Position numbers and translations under genes: made by a program. From the NCBI GenBank assembly GCA_041389725.1, contig JAWKRG010000010.1, positions 248,001-312,000 on the forward strand: a stretch of 64,000 bases of DNA. Direction: 5' to 3'. The DNA is from Polyangiaceae bacterium (GTDB taxonomy: Bacteria > Myxococcota_A > Polyangia > Polyangiales > Polyangiaceae). Within the stretch, counting starts at the first letter, position 1, and each line of letters starts with the position of its first letter. Below the pieces are notes generated by a model. The model saw only the letters and a program-made list of their open reading frames with translations. It had not been told where the DNA came from and did no database searches. Below are positions 20,301 through 27,502 of this stretch, piece by piece.

Positions 20301-22680
20301 AGCCACGCTGCACTACCGCCTGGGTGTGGTGCAGGCCACGGAGTTCCAGGAGCCGGGCAGGGCTCTGTCGTCCTTCCGTAGCGCGCTGGAGCGAGTGCCC
20401 CAGCACGAGGGCGCCATCTCGGAGCTGGAAAAGCTGACGGCTCAGCGCGACCTGTTCGAAGAGGCGGCCGAAATCCTGGAGGGTGTCTACCGCAGCCAGG
20501 GACAGACGGATCGCCTGGCCTCGCTCTATGAGAAGCGCGTGGGGTTCGCGGATACGTCTGGCGAGCGCATCGACATGCGCAAGAACTTGGCGCGTGTGCT
20601 CGAGGACGATTGCTCCGACCCTGCCGCTGCACAGCGTGTGCTGCAGCAAGGGTTGAAGGACGATCCCGCGGACCAGGCATTGCTCGACGACATCGAGCGA
20701 TTGGCGCAGATCACCGGCAACTGGGAAGGCGCCGCCGCCGCATTGCGCGATGCCATAGAAGAAGCGGAGGACCTGTCGAACGAGGTTGCGCGAGACCTGT
20801 GCGTGCGGCTATCGACCTGGCAGCGCGACAAGATCGAGGACCACAAGGCGGCAGAGGAAGCGCTGATCAAGGCGCTGACCTTCGACGCGCAGAGCGACGA
20901 CGTGTTGGTGCTCGTGGAGCAGCTGCGCCGGGTGCCAGGGCGAGAGCGCGATCTGGTCGCGACCTTGCGCCAGCGAGCGAAGCTGGCCCTCGACGAACAG
21001 CGTCGCGAAGAGTTCTTCCGCGAAGCGAAAGCTCTGGCCGATCAGTTGGAGGACGCCGAACTGGCAGAATCCGTGCTGCGGGAGCTCTTGGGGCAAGACG
21101 ACACCAATCTGTGGGCCCTGGGCGAGCTGACCGAGGCGCGGGAGCGAGCGGGCGATTGGCAAGAGACCTTCGACATCATTCTGCGCCGGGCGGAGCTGCG
21201 GGCGCAGGGCGACGTGGTGCGAGAACTGCGGCACCGCGCCGCTACCATCGCGCGCGAACACCTGAAGCAGCCAGAGCAAGCCATCGGCATCTACGAGCAG
21301 CTGTTCGAGGACGAACCGACGGACGAGGCGGCATCCTCAGCCCTGCGACAGCTGTATTTCGAACAAGAGCGCTGGGATGACTTGGCGCGCCTGCTCGAGC
21401 GTCTGACGGATCTGGCGGATTCCGACGCGCAGCGCGCGACCTTGAGGGTGGAGACGGCGCGGCTGAACGTCGAGCGCTTCGAGGCGATCGACAGCGCCAT
21501 CGACATCTTGCGCGGAGTATTGGAGGACAACCCAGGGCACGAAGACGCCGTGGTGCTGCTCTCGGAGCTTCTGGAGAAGACGGGCCGCGACGAGGATCTG
21601 GCGGATCTGTTGACGAGCCAGATCGAACTCGCCGCGTCCTCCGGCAACCAGGAAGCAGAGCTTTCCTTCCGCGTGCGGCTCGGTGAAGTCGCGGAGACGC
21701 GGCTGAACGACAAGGCGAAGGCGATTGCCACCTATCAGGCCGTTTTGGAGCGCTCGGCGACCCACAGCGGCGCCCTCGAGGCCTTGGCGCGCCTCTACGC
21801 CGCCGAGGCGCGACACGCTGATGCCGCCGAGATGCTCGATCGGCTCGTCGATCAGGCGAGCGGCGACGACGCGCTGGGACTCGTGCTGCGCGCGGCCGAC
21901 GCGCGCGAAGCGGCGAAGGACGCAGCTGGCGTGGCCGCCGCGTTGGAGCGGGGACTGGGACTCGAGGGTAGCGCGGAGCTGAAGCAACAGATCCGCGACC
22001 GACTGCGAGCGCACTACGAGAGCGAAAAGGTCTGGGACAAGCTGGCGAGCTTCGTGGCGGAAGACGCCGAGATGGCGGACTCCCCGGAGCAGAAAGTTCA
22101 ACTCCTGCGCCGCGCGGCCGCCATTCACCTCGGTGAGCGCAAGGACCCGGCCGAGGCTGCGACGCTGCTCGAGCGCGCCAGCGCCTTGGCGCCGGACGAT
22201 CGCGAGTTGATGCTCGAGTTGTGCGACGCCTTCAGCGCGTCTGGGCGTGGAAAGGCGGCGGCGGAAGTCCTGGAGAAGATCGTGGAGAGCTACGGCGGCA
22301 AGCGGTCGAAAGAGCTGGGCGAGATCCATCGCCGCTTGGCGGACGCCTACTTGGCTGACGGCGACACCGAACGCGCGCTGGTGGAATTGGACAAGGCCTT
22401 CCGCATCGAGCCGGGTAACGTCGCGGTGTTGCACAAGTTGGGATCCGTAGCGCTGCAGGCAGGGGACATGAAGAAGGCGCAGCAGATGTATCGCGCCCTC
22501 TTGCTGCAGAAGCTCGACGACCACAGTCCGATCACGAAGGCGGAAGTCTTCATGCACCTCGGCGAAGTCCACGAGAAGCTGGGCGAGAACAGCAAGGCCG
22601 TACAAATGTACGAGCGCGCCGTGCAGAGTGACGCCAACCTGGAGCAGGCGAAAGAGCGGCTTTCCGCGCTCAAGGGCTAG
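11341..22680 (+). CDS. Giant tandem TPR-like solenoid protein (3,779 residues)
   Basis: One uninterrupted 11.3-kb frame. Almost the whole protein is a tandem array of paired TPR-like helices with a period of about 72-76 residues, so about 50 units. A typical unit reads W-[DE]-[DE]-L-x3-Y-E-[RK]..., then R-I-A-x2-[HY]-E-[ED]-[KR]-L-x-D-x3-A-[IL]-x2-Y-x3-L-x4-P. Examples: RWDDLVALYERDL (residues near 280) and ERWGELEALYDKA. A basic low-complexity break (KRKKGKKKG, near residues 898-907) interrupts the array. The last 130 residues are canonical 34-residue TPRs (LHKLGSVALQAGDMKKAQQMYRA split over two helices). No signal peptide, TM segment or catalytic domain is visible, so it is probably a cytoplasmic scaffold. 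The chosen ATG begins MFSETIRTALGHL; a TTG 51 bp upstream is possible. It is followed after 3 bp by the DUF374 gene. The repeats match those of the kinase-TPR protein at 51.3-56.6 kb. Confidence 0.9.
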   Translation: MFSETIRTALGHLQDDPDNSTAWEALASALAADDRDLDVDDLLRLLGAARSSHGERGEARAAARLLEFETEVAKGSEAEADLLRERARVLREELLDDETARQVLERLLEVVPGDTRASEIIEESDSKREKWKDLVATYAGEAEQAPDDVYKSSMLMRAAEMELRFGAEASDEQSVVEKLEQAVRLDPTNVRAGRMLELVYRRAERWDDVAPVLERLSDRAETATDRVACGIRLARLYRSRSSDEARAARAYERVLKDRADHGEAKAYLSQYYEREQRWDDLVALYERDLKAKDLSAVERLGDMLQIAMLYWKRASRPKEAESWFERIAKLEPTHPGMLSFYREYAAELGQEGRLIEILQNAQRAMKDGPEKTELSSEIARLMEGQADAQKAIEQYKGVLRQDPDNVEARDALKRLYKQTQGYNALVELLRQQLERIDASEYATRLAILREVASVYRQYIKSDTALVTVLNQIVQLDEKLDEHDVAEVRELVGLYEKLGRWRDLLTNQLRLAEITGDVEEKKELFRDAARRWLDQFSNVQNATEAYEALLKVDRGDREARERLHELYRKRRAWPALYELYESELEDTEESQQVLVLKEMAQLAAERLGKAAEAVQLYRRILQIDPSRMEVLDSLERHAERSKDFNTLADVLERRVDAAADEEARLAALTRLGGVYADQLKDPANATKTWQRVLELSPGHHRALRVLRESYLETGDYDGLEALYASQSDWEGLADVLSNAADRAKDDSAKIELSYRAAAVYEGKLEEPERAFRSYERILATSPTDVRAAKSLIPLYEADEKWARLPALYELLASAAEGDEQVDIYCKIIEITAGRLSDRKAAAAYAERVYGLAPQREDVLKLFEDTARAAGALVPFVGALESRLVQLGSASASDTEEAAPPSKRKKGKKKGAQADAPAASGDLPERRRLELMLARAYQDDLDRTDDAVGVYKRLLERDASDVDAAEALEQLLRKHDRRDDLRWLLDLRVRSADDSRKAELLSEWATLEEDVYQEPARAIELHKRVLEITPERVDSLRTLARLLLDAGDVESAVDVIEKHRDQLDGEERALREVDLAEINLTRLGRALPAQEAAIRALEASPGQPRAIAVLEKLMEDETTRARAAEVLAAQYATGGEARREVQALGVMLDQAADEEHRRSLFIRLADVHEEKLGAYGNALDVMLRAVRAFPTAMDFWDRAESLAVLAGRPTDLSEAFREVLRTELTPEEQTELCERAARLHEDRLGDPIGATPYLERILDHDPGNEQAFLRLKDILTAAERWGELEALYDKAASATDDTTRRVDMFVEVALIAEEIIENSEKATRYYERIIELDPMHDVAVRALDRLYAKAERHQDLAGLLERRLDAASGDELLELKLRLSRLLLEKLHQPDKAVGHVEDVLTERPNDYDARELAERLLEIGNLRLRAARMLETVYEARDEVRDLVRVLAVRLEEQDKSAAGEGELDDERRDLLRRIALLRDERLHDDDAALGALARLVPADPLDLDSRERLLEIGRRIGAHSRVAEVLALAAKRADTPGLKGEILMKVAEIYEELLNDADSAEKTYREVLTLDESDAELVLPAARALERIYVGSDKSEALGEVLRIQVKLEAEGEARKALLGRLGELCQSVLGDAPGAIEAWRMRAEENPGDELALAALDRLYEENSQWRELVDVLSLRRDATEDLGMRRKLMVRAATTLSSKLDAIPDSIDAWRAVLDEYGPDAEVLLALEGLFERAEQWHDLAETYERHLDLVEADADRLELLAKLGRLKQRHLGDTEGALETYRRALTLDSGHEASRGALEDLLESDDGFARREAAGILHPIYEADGAHEKLLRVIDIEIDGAEDVFEKLKSLEKAIQVAEVSLQDDNRAYQYAERAVRSAAGHTELAPWLAHIERLADRASRQADYVKLLCQVVDEIFDGEVQLSVTLKIAEIARHQLADRELAREYYRKALELRSDDKDALAALESLYEEMGDAPQLLEVLERRAEVVDSDEERKALLFRRARLLSDVLRDNARSIQVYESVLDSGMDRGALDALESLYTLEERWPDLQELYARQLDAADGAQPGLRVKVAQVAAHRLNDMGRAFEELELALDEEKQHEGAIAELEKLLAKAPEAEHRSRAAAILEPVYLQRADFDKVMGAIEARLEFEQDPVERRELLGRLAQLHEEQKEDYRAALETTAKLLHEDLSDESTRSELERLAKVAGAERRLAEIYAAELEEYPGDDDTSFALSRRAGELFTSLEDLERGLVFYRRALAFEPESHELFEAVDDILAKTGRHEERVAHYRQGLDHRFEPRERLAAYHTIAQLLEENLGRKEEAIEAYRSALETDETDETAAQRLTELYRSEGRNEDLAELLLRRAELAPSADQAAGHRVVLAQLLAGPMQDKDRAIDQLDEVVRSLPGHSEAVRALEAFLEDEAHKERVVEILRPLYEGADDWQRLIRLNEDRYALAEDTAEKVLVLRETAELWERRGGDLPRAEKALTIAFGLDPDDGELRTELERVVESTGQWDRLAKTYQAALDAHPDMISRRDVLARLAEVHDRRRDDPRAALDSLAQLRAVDETDAEPLAKMEQLATLLSDWTVLIDVLRARAEYSLDDEERASLWRRIGEAKRDMLEDAAGAIAAYERAMELEPDSAFTVDCLIQLREDRGDAEELVELYQRRVELTDEDDADMRYELLTLAAKVYEEKLEDRGRAIDALNQALSARPDDDAVIAGLGRLYRAEAMWPELLDNLRLSASRSAEPTARAELRRQMGAILAEQMSAWEDALEAYRQVLDDAPGDEGAIEAVLVIGREHEDLRETVTEVLVPVLTAAERWKALAEVLEMRLSVETDPSVRAETLTRIAHVHEERLGAPEQALGAALRALSERPESTELHDLAERLAAASGTWSTYADALAERAQSTFDPDVGRDLYSRLGRVAEERLSDPSRAIDAYRSAVEQAGDQPELLSALDRLYAATNDPQALADVLERRVLAEADESAQATLHYRLGVVQATEFQEPGRALSSFRSALERVPQHEGAISELEKLTAQRDLFEEAAEILEGVYRSQGQTDRLASLYEKRVGFADTSGERIDMRKNLARVLEDDCSDPAAAQRVLQQGLKDDPADQALLDDIERLAQITGNWEGAAAALRDAIEEAEDLSNEVARDLCVRLSTWQRDKIEDHKAAEEALIKALTFDAQSDDVLVLVEQLRRVPGRERDLVATLRQRAKLALDEQRREEFFREAKALADQLEDAELAESVLRELLGQDDTNLWALGELTEARERAGDWQETFDIILRRAELRAQGDVVRELRHRAATIAREHLKQPEQAIGIYEQLFEDEPTDEAASSALRQLYFEQERWDDLARLLERLTDLADSDAQRATLRVETARLNVERFEAIDSAIDILRGVLEDNPGHEDAVVLLSELLEKTGRDEDLADLLTSQIELAASSGNQEAELSFRVRLGEVAETRLNDKAKAIATYQAVLERSATHSGALEALARLYAAEARHADAAEMLDRLVDQASGDDALGLVLRAADAREAAKDAAGVAAALERGLGLEGSAELKQQIRDRLRAHYESEKVWDKLASFVAEDAEMADSPEQKVQLLRRAAAIHLGERKDPAEAATLLERASALAPDDRELMLELCDAFSASGRGKAAAEVLEKIVESYGGKRSKELGEIHRRLADAYLADGDTERALVELDKAFRIEPGNVAVLHKLGSVALQAGDMKKAQQMYRALLLQKLDDHSPITKAEVFMHLGEVHEKLGENSKAVQMYERAVQSDANLEQAKERLSALKG

Positions 22681-22683
22681 GCC

Positions 22684-23313
22684 TTGCGATTCTTGCTGGG
22701 CTTCGTCGTGGGCCTGATCGTGCGGCTGCTTGCCCGCTCCTATCGCATTCGCGTCATGGGCGAGTCGGCGACTGGCGCCAGCGCACGCGTCTTCGCCTTT
22801 TGGCACGGAAGGCAACTGGCGCTGCTGGGAATTCCGCGCACGCGCCCCACTGCTGCGCTGGTCAGTTGGTCACGAGACGGGCAACTGCAGAACGGTGCAC
22901 AAGCAGCTCTCGGTCTGCGGCGCGTGCGAGGCTCCAGCTCTCGGGGAGGTGCGACGGCGCTTCGCCGGCTGATTCGCTTGTTGGACACTCAGAGCTGTGA
23001 TGTTGCACTGGCCGTTGACGGGCCACGTGGCCCGCTTCGGCGCGCCAAGCGTGGAGCGGCACGCGCCGCGCGTCGAGGCAATGCCAAGCTTCACCCAGTG
23101 GGGTCCTGGGCGGAGCGAGTGTGGCGCATCTCGTCTGCCTGGGACGACTTCGAGATCCCGCGGCCTTTCAGCCGTGTCGTCGTCTGCGTGGGGCCGGCGC
23201 TGGACGCCAGTGCGGTCGAGCCCGAGCCGAGGCTGCTGGAGCGTGCCATCGAGGACGCCGAGGCGCGGGCCCGCCTAGCCCTGTTGAGCGGCGTTCGGGA
23301 AGCGCAACCATGA
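22684..23313 (+). CDS. DUF374 / lysophospholipid acyltransferase-like protein
   Basis: A 209-residue protein of the DUF374 type, related to LPLAT acyltransferases that transfer acyl chains to lipid A precursors or lysophospholipids. An N-terminal hydrophobic helix (FLLGFVVGLIVRLLA) would anchor it to the inner membrane. Motifs: FWHGRQLALLG (near residue 39), VSWSRDGQLQ and AVDGPRGPLRRAKRGA, matching the W-H-[GS]-x5, S-x-S-x-D-G and DGPRGP blocks of the family. The start is a TTG 3 bp after the giant TPR stop, and the stop overlaps the start of the aminotransferase (ATGA). Activity is inferred from family motifs; the acceptor is not known. Confidence 0.82.
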   Translation: MRFLLGFVVGLIVRLLARSYRIRVMGESATGASARVFAFWHGRQLALLGIPRTRPTAALVSWSRDGQLQNGAQAALGLRRVRGSSSRGGATALRRLIRLLDTQSCDVALAVDGPRGPLRRAKRGAARAARRGNAKLHPVGSWAERVWRISSAWDDFEIPRPFSRVVVCVGPALDASAVEPEPRLLERAIEDAEARARLALLSGVREAQP

Positions 23314-24185
23314 GCACGCGCGTGATGTTGAACGGCGAGCTGCTGCCGCCGGGAGCCGCCAAAATCAGCGTGTTCGACCGGGGATTCCTCTTTGGCGATT
23401 CCGTGTTCGAGACCATTCGCACCTATGGGGGGCGACCCTTTCGCCTGAGCGAGCATCTGGCGCGCTTGGCGAGGAGCGCCGAGCGAGTCTTCATCGAGCT
23501 CCCCGTGGCGCTGCCCACCTTCGTGGCCGAGATCGACGCTTGCCTGCGCGACGCGGCAAACGAGGAAAGCTACATCCGCGTGATGGTCACTCGTGGCAGT
23601 GGCCCCCTGGGTCTCGATTCCGAGTTCGAGGCGCATCCGGCGCGCGTGATCATCGTCGCACCGCTGTCACCCCCCGGGCCGGAGACCTACCAACGAGGTA
23701 TCAAGACGGTCAGCTTCCGCACTCAGCGCAACGTCGAAGGCACGGACGCCGCGGGCGCCAAGGTCGGCAACTACCTCGTAGCCGTGCTGGCGATGCGGCA
23801 GGCGCGGGCGCAGGGCGCAGCCGAAGCCCTGATTGTCGATGCCTCCGGGTGTGTGACGGAAGGCGCGAGCTCGAACGTGTTCGCTTTCATCGACGGCTGT
23901 TGGATCACACCCCCAGAGGACGTCGGCATCCTTCCTGGGATCACTCGGCGCACGATTCTGGATCTCTTGGTCGACGCTGGCGCCCCGCTACGGCTTTCCG
24001 CACTCCCCCTCGATGAGCTGACACGCGCTGAGGAGGTGTTCGTCTGCTCCAGCATCCGCGAGATCCTGCCGGTCGTGGCCGTCGACGACGTCCGGATCGG
24101 AAGCGGCACGCCTGGCGCACGCACCCGAGAGCTGCTGCAGCTATTTCATGAAAAAGTCAGTGAAATCATGGGTTTGACGGCATAG
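23310..24185 (+). CDS. Class IV aminotransferase (branched-chain / D-amino acid / PabC-like)
   Basis: A 291-residue fold-type IV PLP enzyme. The N-terminus VMLNGELLPPGAAKISVFDRGFLFGDSVFETIRTYGG (motif split) is typical of the family. The PLP lysine lies in GAKVGNYL, and the cofactor-binding strand is ASGCVTEGASSNVF. This group includes branched-chain aminotransferase, D-alanine aminotransferase and 4-amino-4-deoxychorismate lyase; none of the diagnostic residues lets me choose with confidence, although the AKVGNYL context leans to the IlvE-like branch. It is coupled to the DUF374 gene by a 4-bp overlap, third in a run with the giant TPR gene. Confidence 0.88.
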   Translation: MSTRVMLNGELLPPGAAKISVFDRGFLFGDSVFETIRTYGGRPFRLSEHLARLARSAERVFIELPVALPTFVAEIDACLRDAANEESYIRVMVTRGSGPLGLDSEFEAHPARVIIVAPLSPPGPETYQRGIKTVSFRTQRNVEGTDAAGAKVGNYLVAVLAMRQARAQGAAEALIVDASGCVTEGASSNVFAFIDGCWITPPEDVGILPGITRRTILDLLVDAGAPLRLSALPLDELTRAEEVFVCSSIREILPVVAVDDVRIGSGTPGARTRELLQLFHEKVSEIMGLTA

Positions 24186-24220
24186 CGTTCGCCTCGCCTG
24201 CAACCAGGCGCGCCACCCCG

Positions 24221-24226
24221 TACACT
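24221..24226 (+). promoter_or_regulatory. Candidate -10 element (TACACT) before the DUF4097-like gene
   Basis: CGTACACTG lies 11 nt upstream of the GTG at 24238, which would give a very short leader. The same CGTACACTG occurs before the gene at 57226. No clear -35 is seen. Confidence 0.3.
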
Positions 24227-24237
24227 GTGGCCTGGCC

Positions 24238-25197
24238 GTGAATCGCTACCCCTTGCTGCGCACCCTCACCCTCACTGGCTTGCTCGCCGTCGGCCTGTTC
24301 GCGCAGTTGGGCTGTGAACTCGCGTGTACGGAAAACGAGAACAGTCAAGGTGGCATCTGCGTCGCCAAGTCGCTCACTCGCTTCAAGGGTGAACCAAAGC
24401 AGCAAGCCATCCCCTGGTCGCCAGGTCAGGGGGTGCAAATCGACGGTGTCAACGGAGACATCGAAGTGCTGAAGGGTGAGTCCGCGGACGTGGTGGTGTC
24501 CTTCTACCCGTTTTCCTATCGCGCGCGCGATTCGAGCGAAGCAGCACACAAGGAAATCGTGGAAAACCTCGCCGTGACCGCGACGGCAGGGGACCCGATT
24601 CAGATCAGCTCACAGCGCGATGGCGGTTCGGATGCCCTTGGCGCCAGGATAGTGGTTGCATTGCCCCCGGCCTTCGACGGAGCGCTCAGCGTCAAGAATG
24701 CTGGGGACAGCCCCATCAATCCGGGCAATGTCAGGATCGTCTTCGTCGGGGCTTCGACCAGCGTCACCCTTCAGAACGGTGGGATCGGAAGCTGTACCCT
24801 CGACGGCGGACCCGCTTTGCGGCAGACCCAGGTTCGCTGCGGAGGGCGGGCGGAGGTGAGCGGTGTGCATGACGACGTGGATGTGGAGACCACGAGCCTT
24901 GAAACCGGAACCGCCATCCGGGTGAGTCTTGGATCCGTAGGGCCAAACGCCAAGGGCGGTACGATCAAGTCGCGGGATGGCCATGTGGAGGTGACCCTGC
25001 CCGGCGCGGGCAACTACGGCGTTGTGGCGAGTTCGCCGACGCAGGGGTCTGTGCAGCTCGGCAGTCCGCCAGCGAGTTGCACGACTACCGCGGCGTCTCC
25101 CTGGCAAGTGACCTGCGGTCAGTCCGGTGCAAGCTATGAGATTGTGGCGGGCGAAGACGGTCTGGGCGACAGCGACGTCGTCCTGACCTACGAGTAG
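24238..25197 (+). CDS. Exported DUF4097-like protein, probable lipoprotein
   Basis: A 319-residue protein from a GTG start. The signal segment TLTLTGLLAVGLFAQLGC ends in a cysteine, with a further cysteine at ELAC; the lipobox is imperfect. The mature part has repeating short beta strands (IDGVNGDIEVLKGE, GGTIKSRDGHVEVTLPGAGNYGVVAS) of the kind seen in DUF4097/DUF2807 right-handed beta-helix adhesin-like domains. Six or more cysteines in the body suggest disulfides outside the cytoplasm. It is convergent with the leftward gene ending 42 bp downstream. Function unknown. Confidence 0.72.
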   Translation: MNRYPLLRTLTLTGLLAVGLFAQLGCELACTENENSQGGICVAKSLTRFKGEPKQQAIPWSPGQGVQIDGVNGDIEVLKGESADVVVSFYPFSYRARDSSEAAHKEIVENLAVTATAGDPIQISSQRDGGSDALGARIVVALPPAFDGALSVKNAGDSPINPGNVRIVFVGASTSVTLQNGGIGSCTLDGGPALRQTQVRCGGRAEVSGVHDDVDVETTSLETGTAIRVSLGSVGPNAKGGTIKSRDGHVEVTLPGAGNYGVVASSPTQGSVQLGSPPASCTTTAASPWQVTCGQSGASYEIVAGEDGLGDSDVVLTYE

Positions 25198-25239
25198 TCG
25201 GTCGCTCGTTATGACCTACCAGTACAGCCAGCAACGGAG

Positions 25240-26403
25240 TCAGCCGTCGCTGACTTCTGCGCCGGTGTCCATCGCCGCCGGTTCGGCGGGCGCGTCTGCT
25301 GCTGCGCGTGCCGGCATGGGGATGCGGAGGCTTCCGCCACCCCGAGCGAGCAAGTAGCTGACGGCCTTCTCGAAGAACCCGCGCAAGAAGCCTACCTCGT
25401 GGGGCGGGTCGGTGATGAGTCCCCGATTCTGAATGCAGTTCATGGCGGCGACGACTTCCAACGCTTGTTGCTCGCCGTCGCGCGCCAGGACGCTGAGCAC
25501 GCTGTCCTTCATGGTCCGCACCAGCGCTTCGCGTGTCTCTGGAGAGAAGTAGCGATCCGTAGCGGACTTGATCTCGACTTCCAGCGCGGCTTGTACCTGA
25601 TCGGCTTCGGGGCTTTCGCCAGGTTCCACCTTCACGTTCTCGCCGAGGTGCTTGAGCATCTCGTCCACGGCCGGGCCGGACGGGAACCAGCCGGAGAACT
25701 CCGGTAGCGAGTGCAGCTTGGTCGAGTCCATGCCCAGATCGCGCGCGTCGTCGTCGGAGAGCTCCAGTCCTTCGCCATCGAAGGGATGCTCTGCCGCTTC
25801 GGGCACGGGCTCGAGCAACGTCTGCGCGCTGGATACGCCGAGCGGCAGCGGGCGCCCCGAGGCTTCGTGGGCTGCTTTTGCCACGGCGACTCGGTGTCGC
25901 GCCCACTCGACGGGAACGGAAACGGGCTTGTAGCGCGCTCCAGGCAGTACCCGGGCGATGGACTCGCGCAGCCCCGACTGGCTCACCTCCGCCACCTCCA
26001 CTCGCATGATGCCGTTCTGCTCGTGCACGAAGAAGAACGCCGCACGATAACGACTCGTGCGGGAACGAGAGGCGAGGACGATGAGCACGTTGCCTGCGGT
26101 ATCCGGGGCCAGCATCCAGGCCTCCGTCGAGGTGGGCTCGTGGGATGCACCCAGGGTGGCCACGCGTCCCTTCTCGGGAATGGCGACACCGCGCGCACGC
26201 AGCACCGACAGTCCACGGCGAGCCGCCTTGCGTACGGGGCCGTTGGCGCGATCCGCGGCTTCCGCGACGGCAGCGGCGTTGTTGTGCTTCACCCACGCTT
26301 CCACCAGGGCCACCCCTTGCTCGGGGGCTCGGCTCAGCGCCGCCAGGGCACCCGTCGCGTCGACCGTGAGATCATTCTTGGAAAACGTTTCCGTGGCGTT
26401 CAT
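25240..26403 (-). CDS. Conserved-looking protein of unknown function
   Basis: A 387-residue protein without a signal peptide or TM segment. I chose the ATG at 26403 because AGGAGG (26408-26413) precedes it by 4 nt. The N-terminal third is helical and Ala-rich (ALSRAPEQGVALVEAWVKHNN and further HEAT-like helices, RKAARRGLSVLRARG). The centre is beta-rich (GNVLIVLASRSRTSRYRAAFFFVHEQNG), and the C-terminal half is helical and acidic with an Ala/Pro tail. It has no motif I recognise. It is last in the leftward dnaX-recR-ridA set, 19 bp after ridA, so it is probably co-transcribed with DNA-replication/repair genes. Confidence 0.8.
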   Translation of the reverse strand: MNATETFSKNDLTVDATGALAALSRAPEQGVALVEAWVKHNNAAAVAEAADRANGPVRKAARRGLSVLRARGVAIPEKGRVATLGASHEPTSTEAWMLAPDTAGNVLIVLASRSRTSRYRAAFFFVHEQNGIMRVEVAEVSQSGLRESIARVLPGARYKPVSVPVEWARHRVAVAKAAHEASGRPLPLGVSSAQTLLEPVPEAAEHPFDGEGLELSDDDARDLGMDSTKLHSLPEFSGWFPSGPAVDEMLKHLGENVKVEPGESPEADQVQAALEVEIKSATDRYFSPETREALVRTMKDSVLSVLARDGEQQALEVVAAMNCIQNRGLITDPPHEVGFLRGFFEKAVSYLLARGGGSLRIPMPARAAADAPAEPAAMDTGAEVSDG

Positions 26404-26422
26404 CTTGCCTCCTGCCCAGCCC

Positions 26423-26809
26423 TCACTTTGCCAGGGCTGCGATCGCGTCGATCTCCACGCGCGCGCCCTTGGGCAGGGCTGCAACCTGCACCGTTGCACG
26501 CGCGGGGGGTCGAGCGTTGAAGTAGCTCCCGTACACCGCATTGACCTTGGCGAAGTCACCGAGGTCGGTCAGATAGATGGTGGCTTTCACCACTTGCTCG
26601 AAGCTGCAGCCCGCGGCAGCGAGCACGGCGCCGAGGTTGTCCATCGCGCGCCGCGTCTCGTCTTCGATCTCGGCGGAAACCAGTTCCCCCGTTGCGGGGT
26701 CGATGGGCACCTGTCCGCTCAGGAACACGAAGCCGCCGCAGGCGATGGCTTGGCTGTAGGGTCCAATTGCTTGCGGGGCGTCGGCAGTCTCGATGACTTG
26801 GCGGGTCAT
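26423..26809 (-). CDS. ridA: RidA family enamine/imine deaminase
   Basis: A 128-residue YjgF/YER057c/UK114 protein. RidA hydrolyses reactive 2-aminoacrylate and other imines released by PLP enzymes to 2-oxoacids and ammonia. The signatures are complete: IGPYSQAI near the N-terminus, VFLSGQVPIDP, the active-site arginine in ARATVQVAALPKGARVEIDAIA, and the C-terminal glutamate in VEIDAIA. Length is typical of the trimeric family. It lies 40 bp downstream of recR in the leftward dnaX cluster, which is an unusual neighbour for this metabolic safeguard. Confidence 0.95.
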   Translation of the reverse strand: MTRQVIETADAPQAIGPYSQAIACGGFVFLSGQVPIDPATGELVSAEIEDETRRAMDNLGAVLAAAGCSFEQVVKATIYLTDLGDFAKVNAVYGSYFNARPPARATVQVAALPKGARVEIDAIAALAK

Positions 26810-26849
26810 GGGGGCCGGTTATCGCCCCAGGTGGCCTGCGGATCAATGG

Positions 26850-27464
26850 CTACGGCAGGTCCAGGTTGCGACGGCCATCGATGGCGCGTCCAAGCGTGAC
26901 TTGGTCCGCGAACTCCAGGTCCCCCCCGTGGGGCACACCACTGGCGATGCGGCTCACCTTGGCACCCAATCGCCCCAGCTCTCGCGCCAAAAACAGCGCT
27001 GTTGCCTCGCCGTCCACCGAGGGCGGCGTGGCGATGATGATCTCCTGGACCCCTTGCTTCACACGCTCGCCCAGCACGTCCAAGGGCAGTTCGTCCGGAC
27101 CGATACCGTCCAGCGGCGACAGTAGCTTGCCCAACACGTAATAGTGGCCTCGCATCGCGCCACTGCGCTCGATGGCGAACAGGTCCTGCACCTTCGCCAC
27201 GATGCACAGCGTCGTCGGATCTCTTCGGGAGTCGCGGCAGATGTCGCACAGCACCGTCGCGTCTTCCTTTCGCTCCGCCAAGTTGTTGCAGCGGGAACAG
27301 GGAGCGATGCGCTCGTGTAGTTCGACCAGGACTTGACTCAGATGTCGGCAATGCTCCGGATTGCCAAAGGCCAGATGCAACGCGTAGCGCTGCGCCGACT
27401 TCTCACCCACGCCAGGCAAGCGACTGAGAAGCGACACAAGGCGGACGATGGGTTCCGGAATCAC
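26850..27464 (-). CDS. recR: Recombination protein RecR
   Basis: A 204-residue RecR, which works with RecO and RecF to load RecA at gaps. An N-terminal helix-hairpin-helix (LLSRLPGVGEKSAQRYALHL) is followed by a four-cysteine zinc finger (CSRCNNL, then LCDICRD) and a Toprim domain (LCIVAKVQDLFAIE to IIIATPPSVDGEATALFLAREL), then a Walker-B-like tail. Length matches the family. The start is a GTG at 27464 with a GGAG about 9 nt upstream. It lies 38 bp after dnaX; the small nucleoid protein gene ybaB, which often lies between dnaX and recR, is missing here. Confidence 0.97.
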   Translation of the reverse strand: MIPEPIVRLVSLLSRLPGVGEKSAQRYALHLAFGNPEHCRHLSQVLVELHERIAPCSRCNNLAERKEDATVLCDICRDSRRDPTTLCIVAKVQDLFAIERSGAMRGHYYVLGKLLSPLDGIGPDELPLDVLGERVKQGVQEIIIATPPSVDGEATALFLARELGRLGAKVSRIASGVPHGGDLEFADQVTLGRAIDGRRNLDLP

Positions 27465-27502
27465 GACGGGAATCTCCCCCGTGTATGTGCGCCGCGCAAG
27501 CC

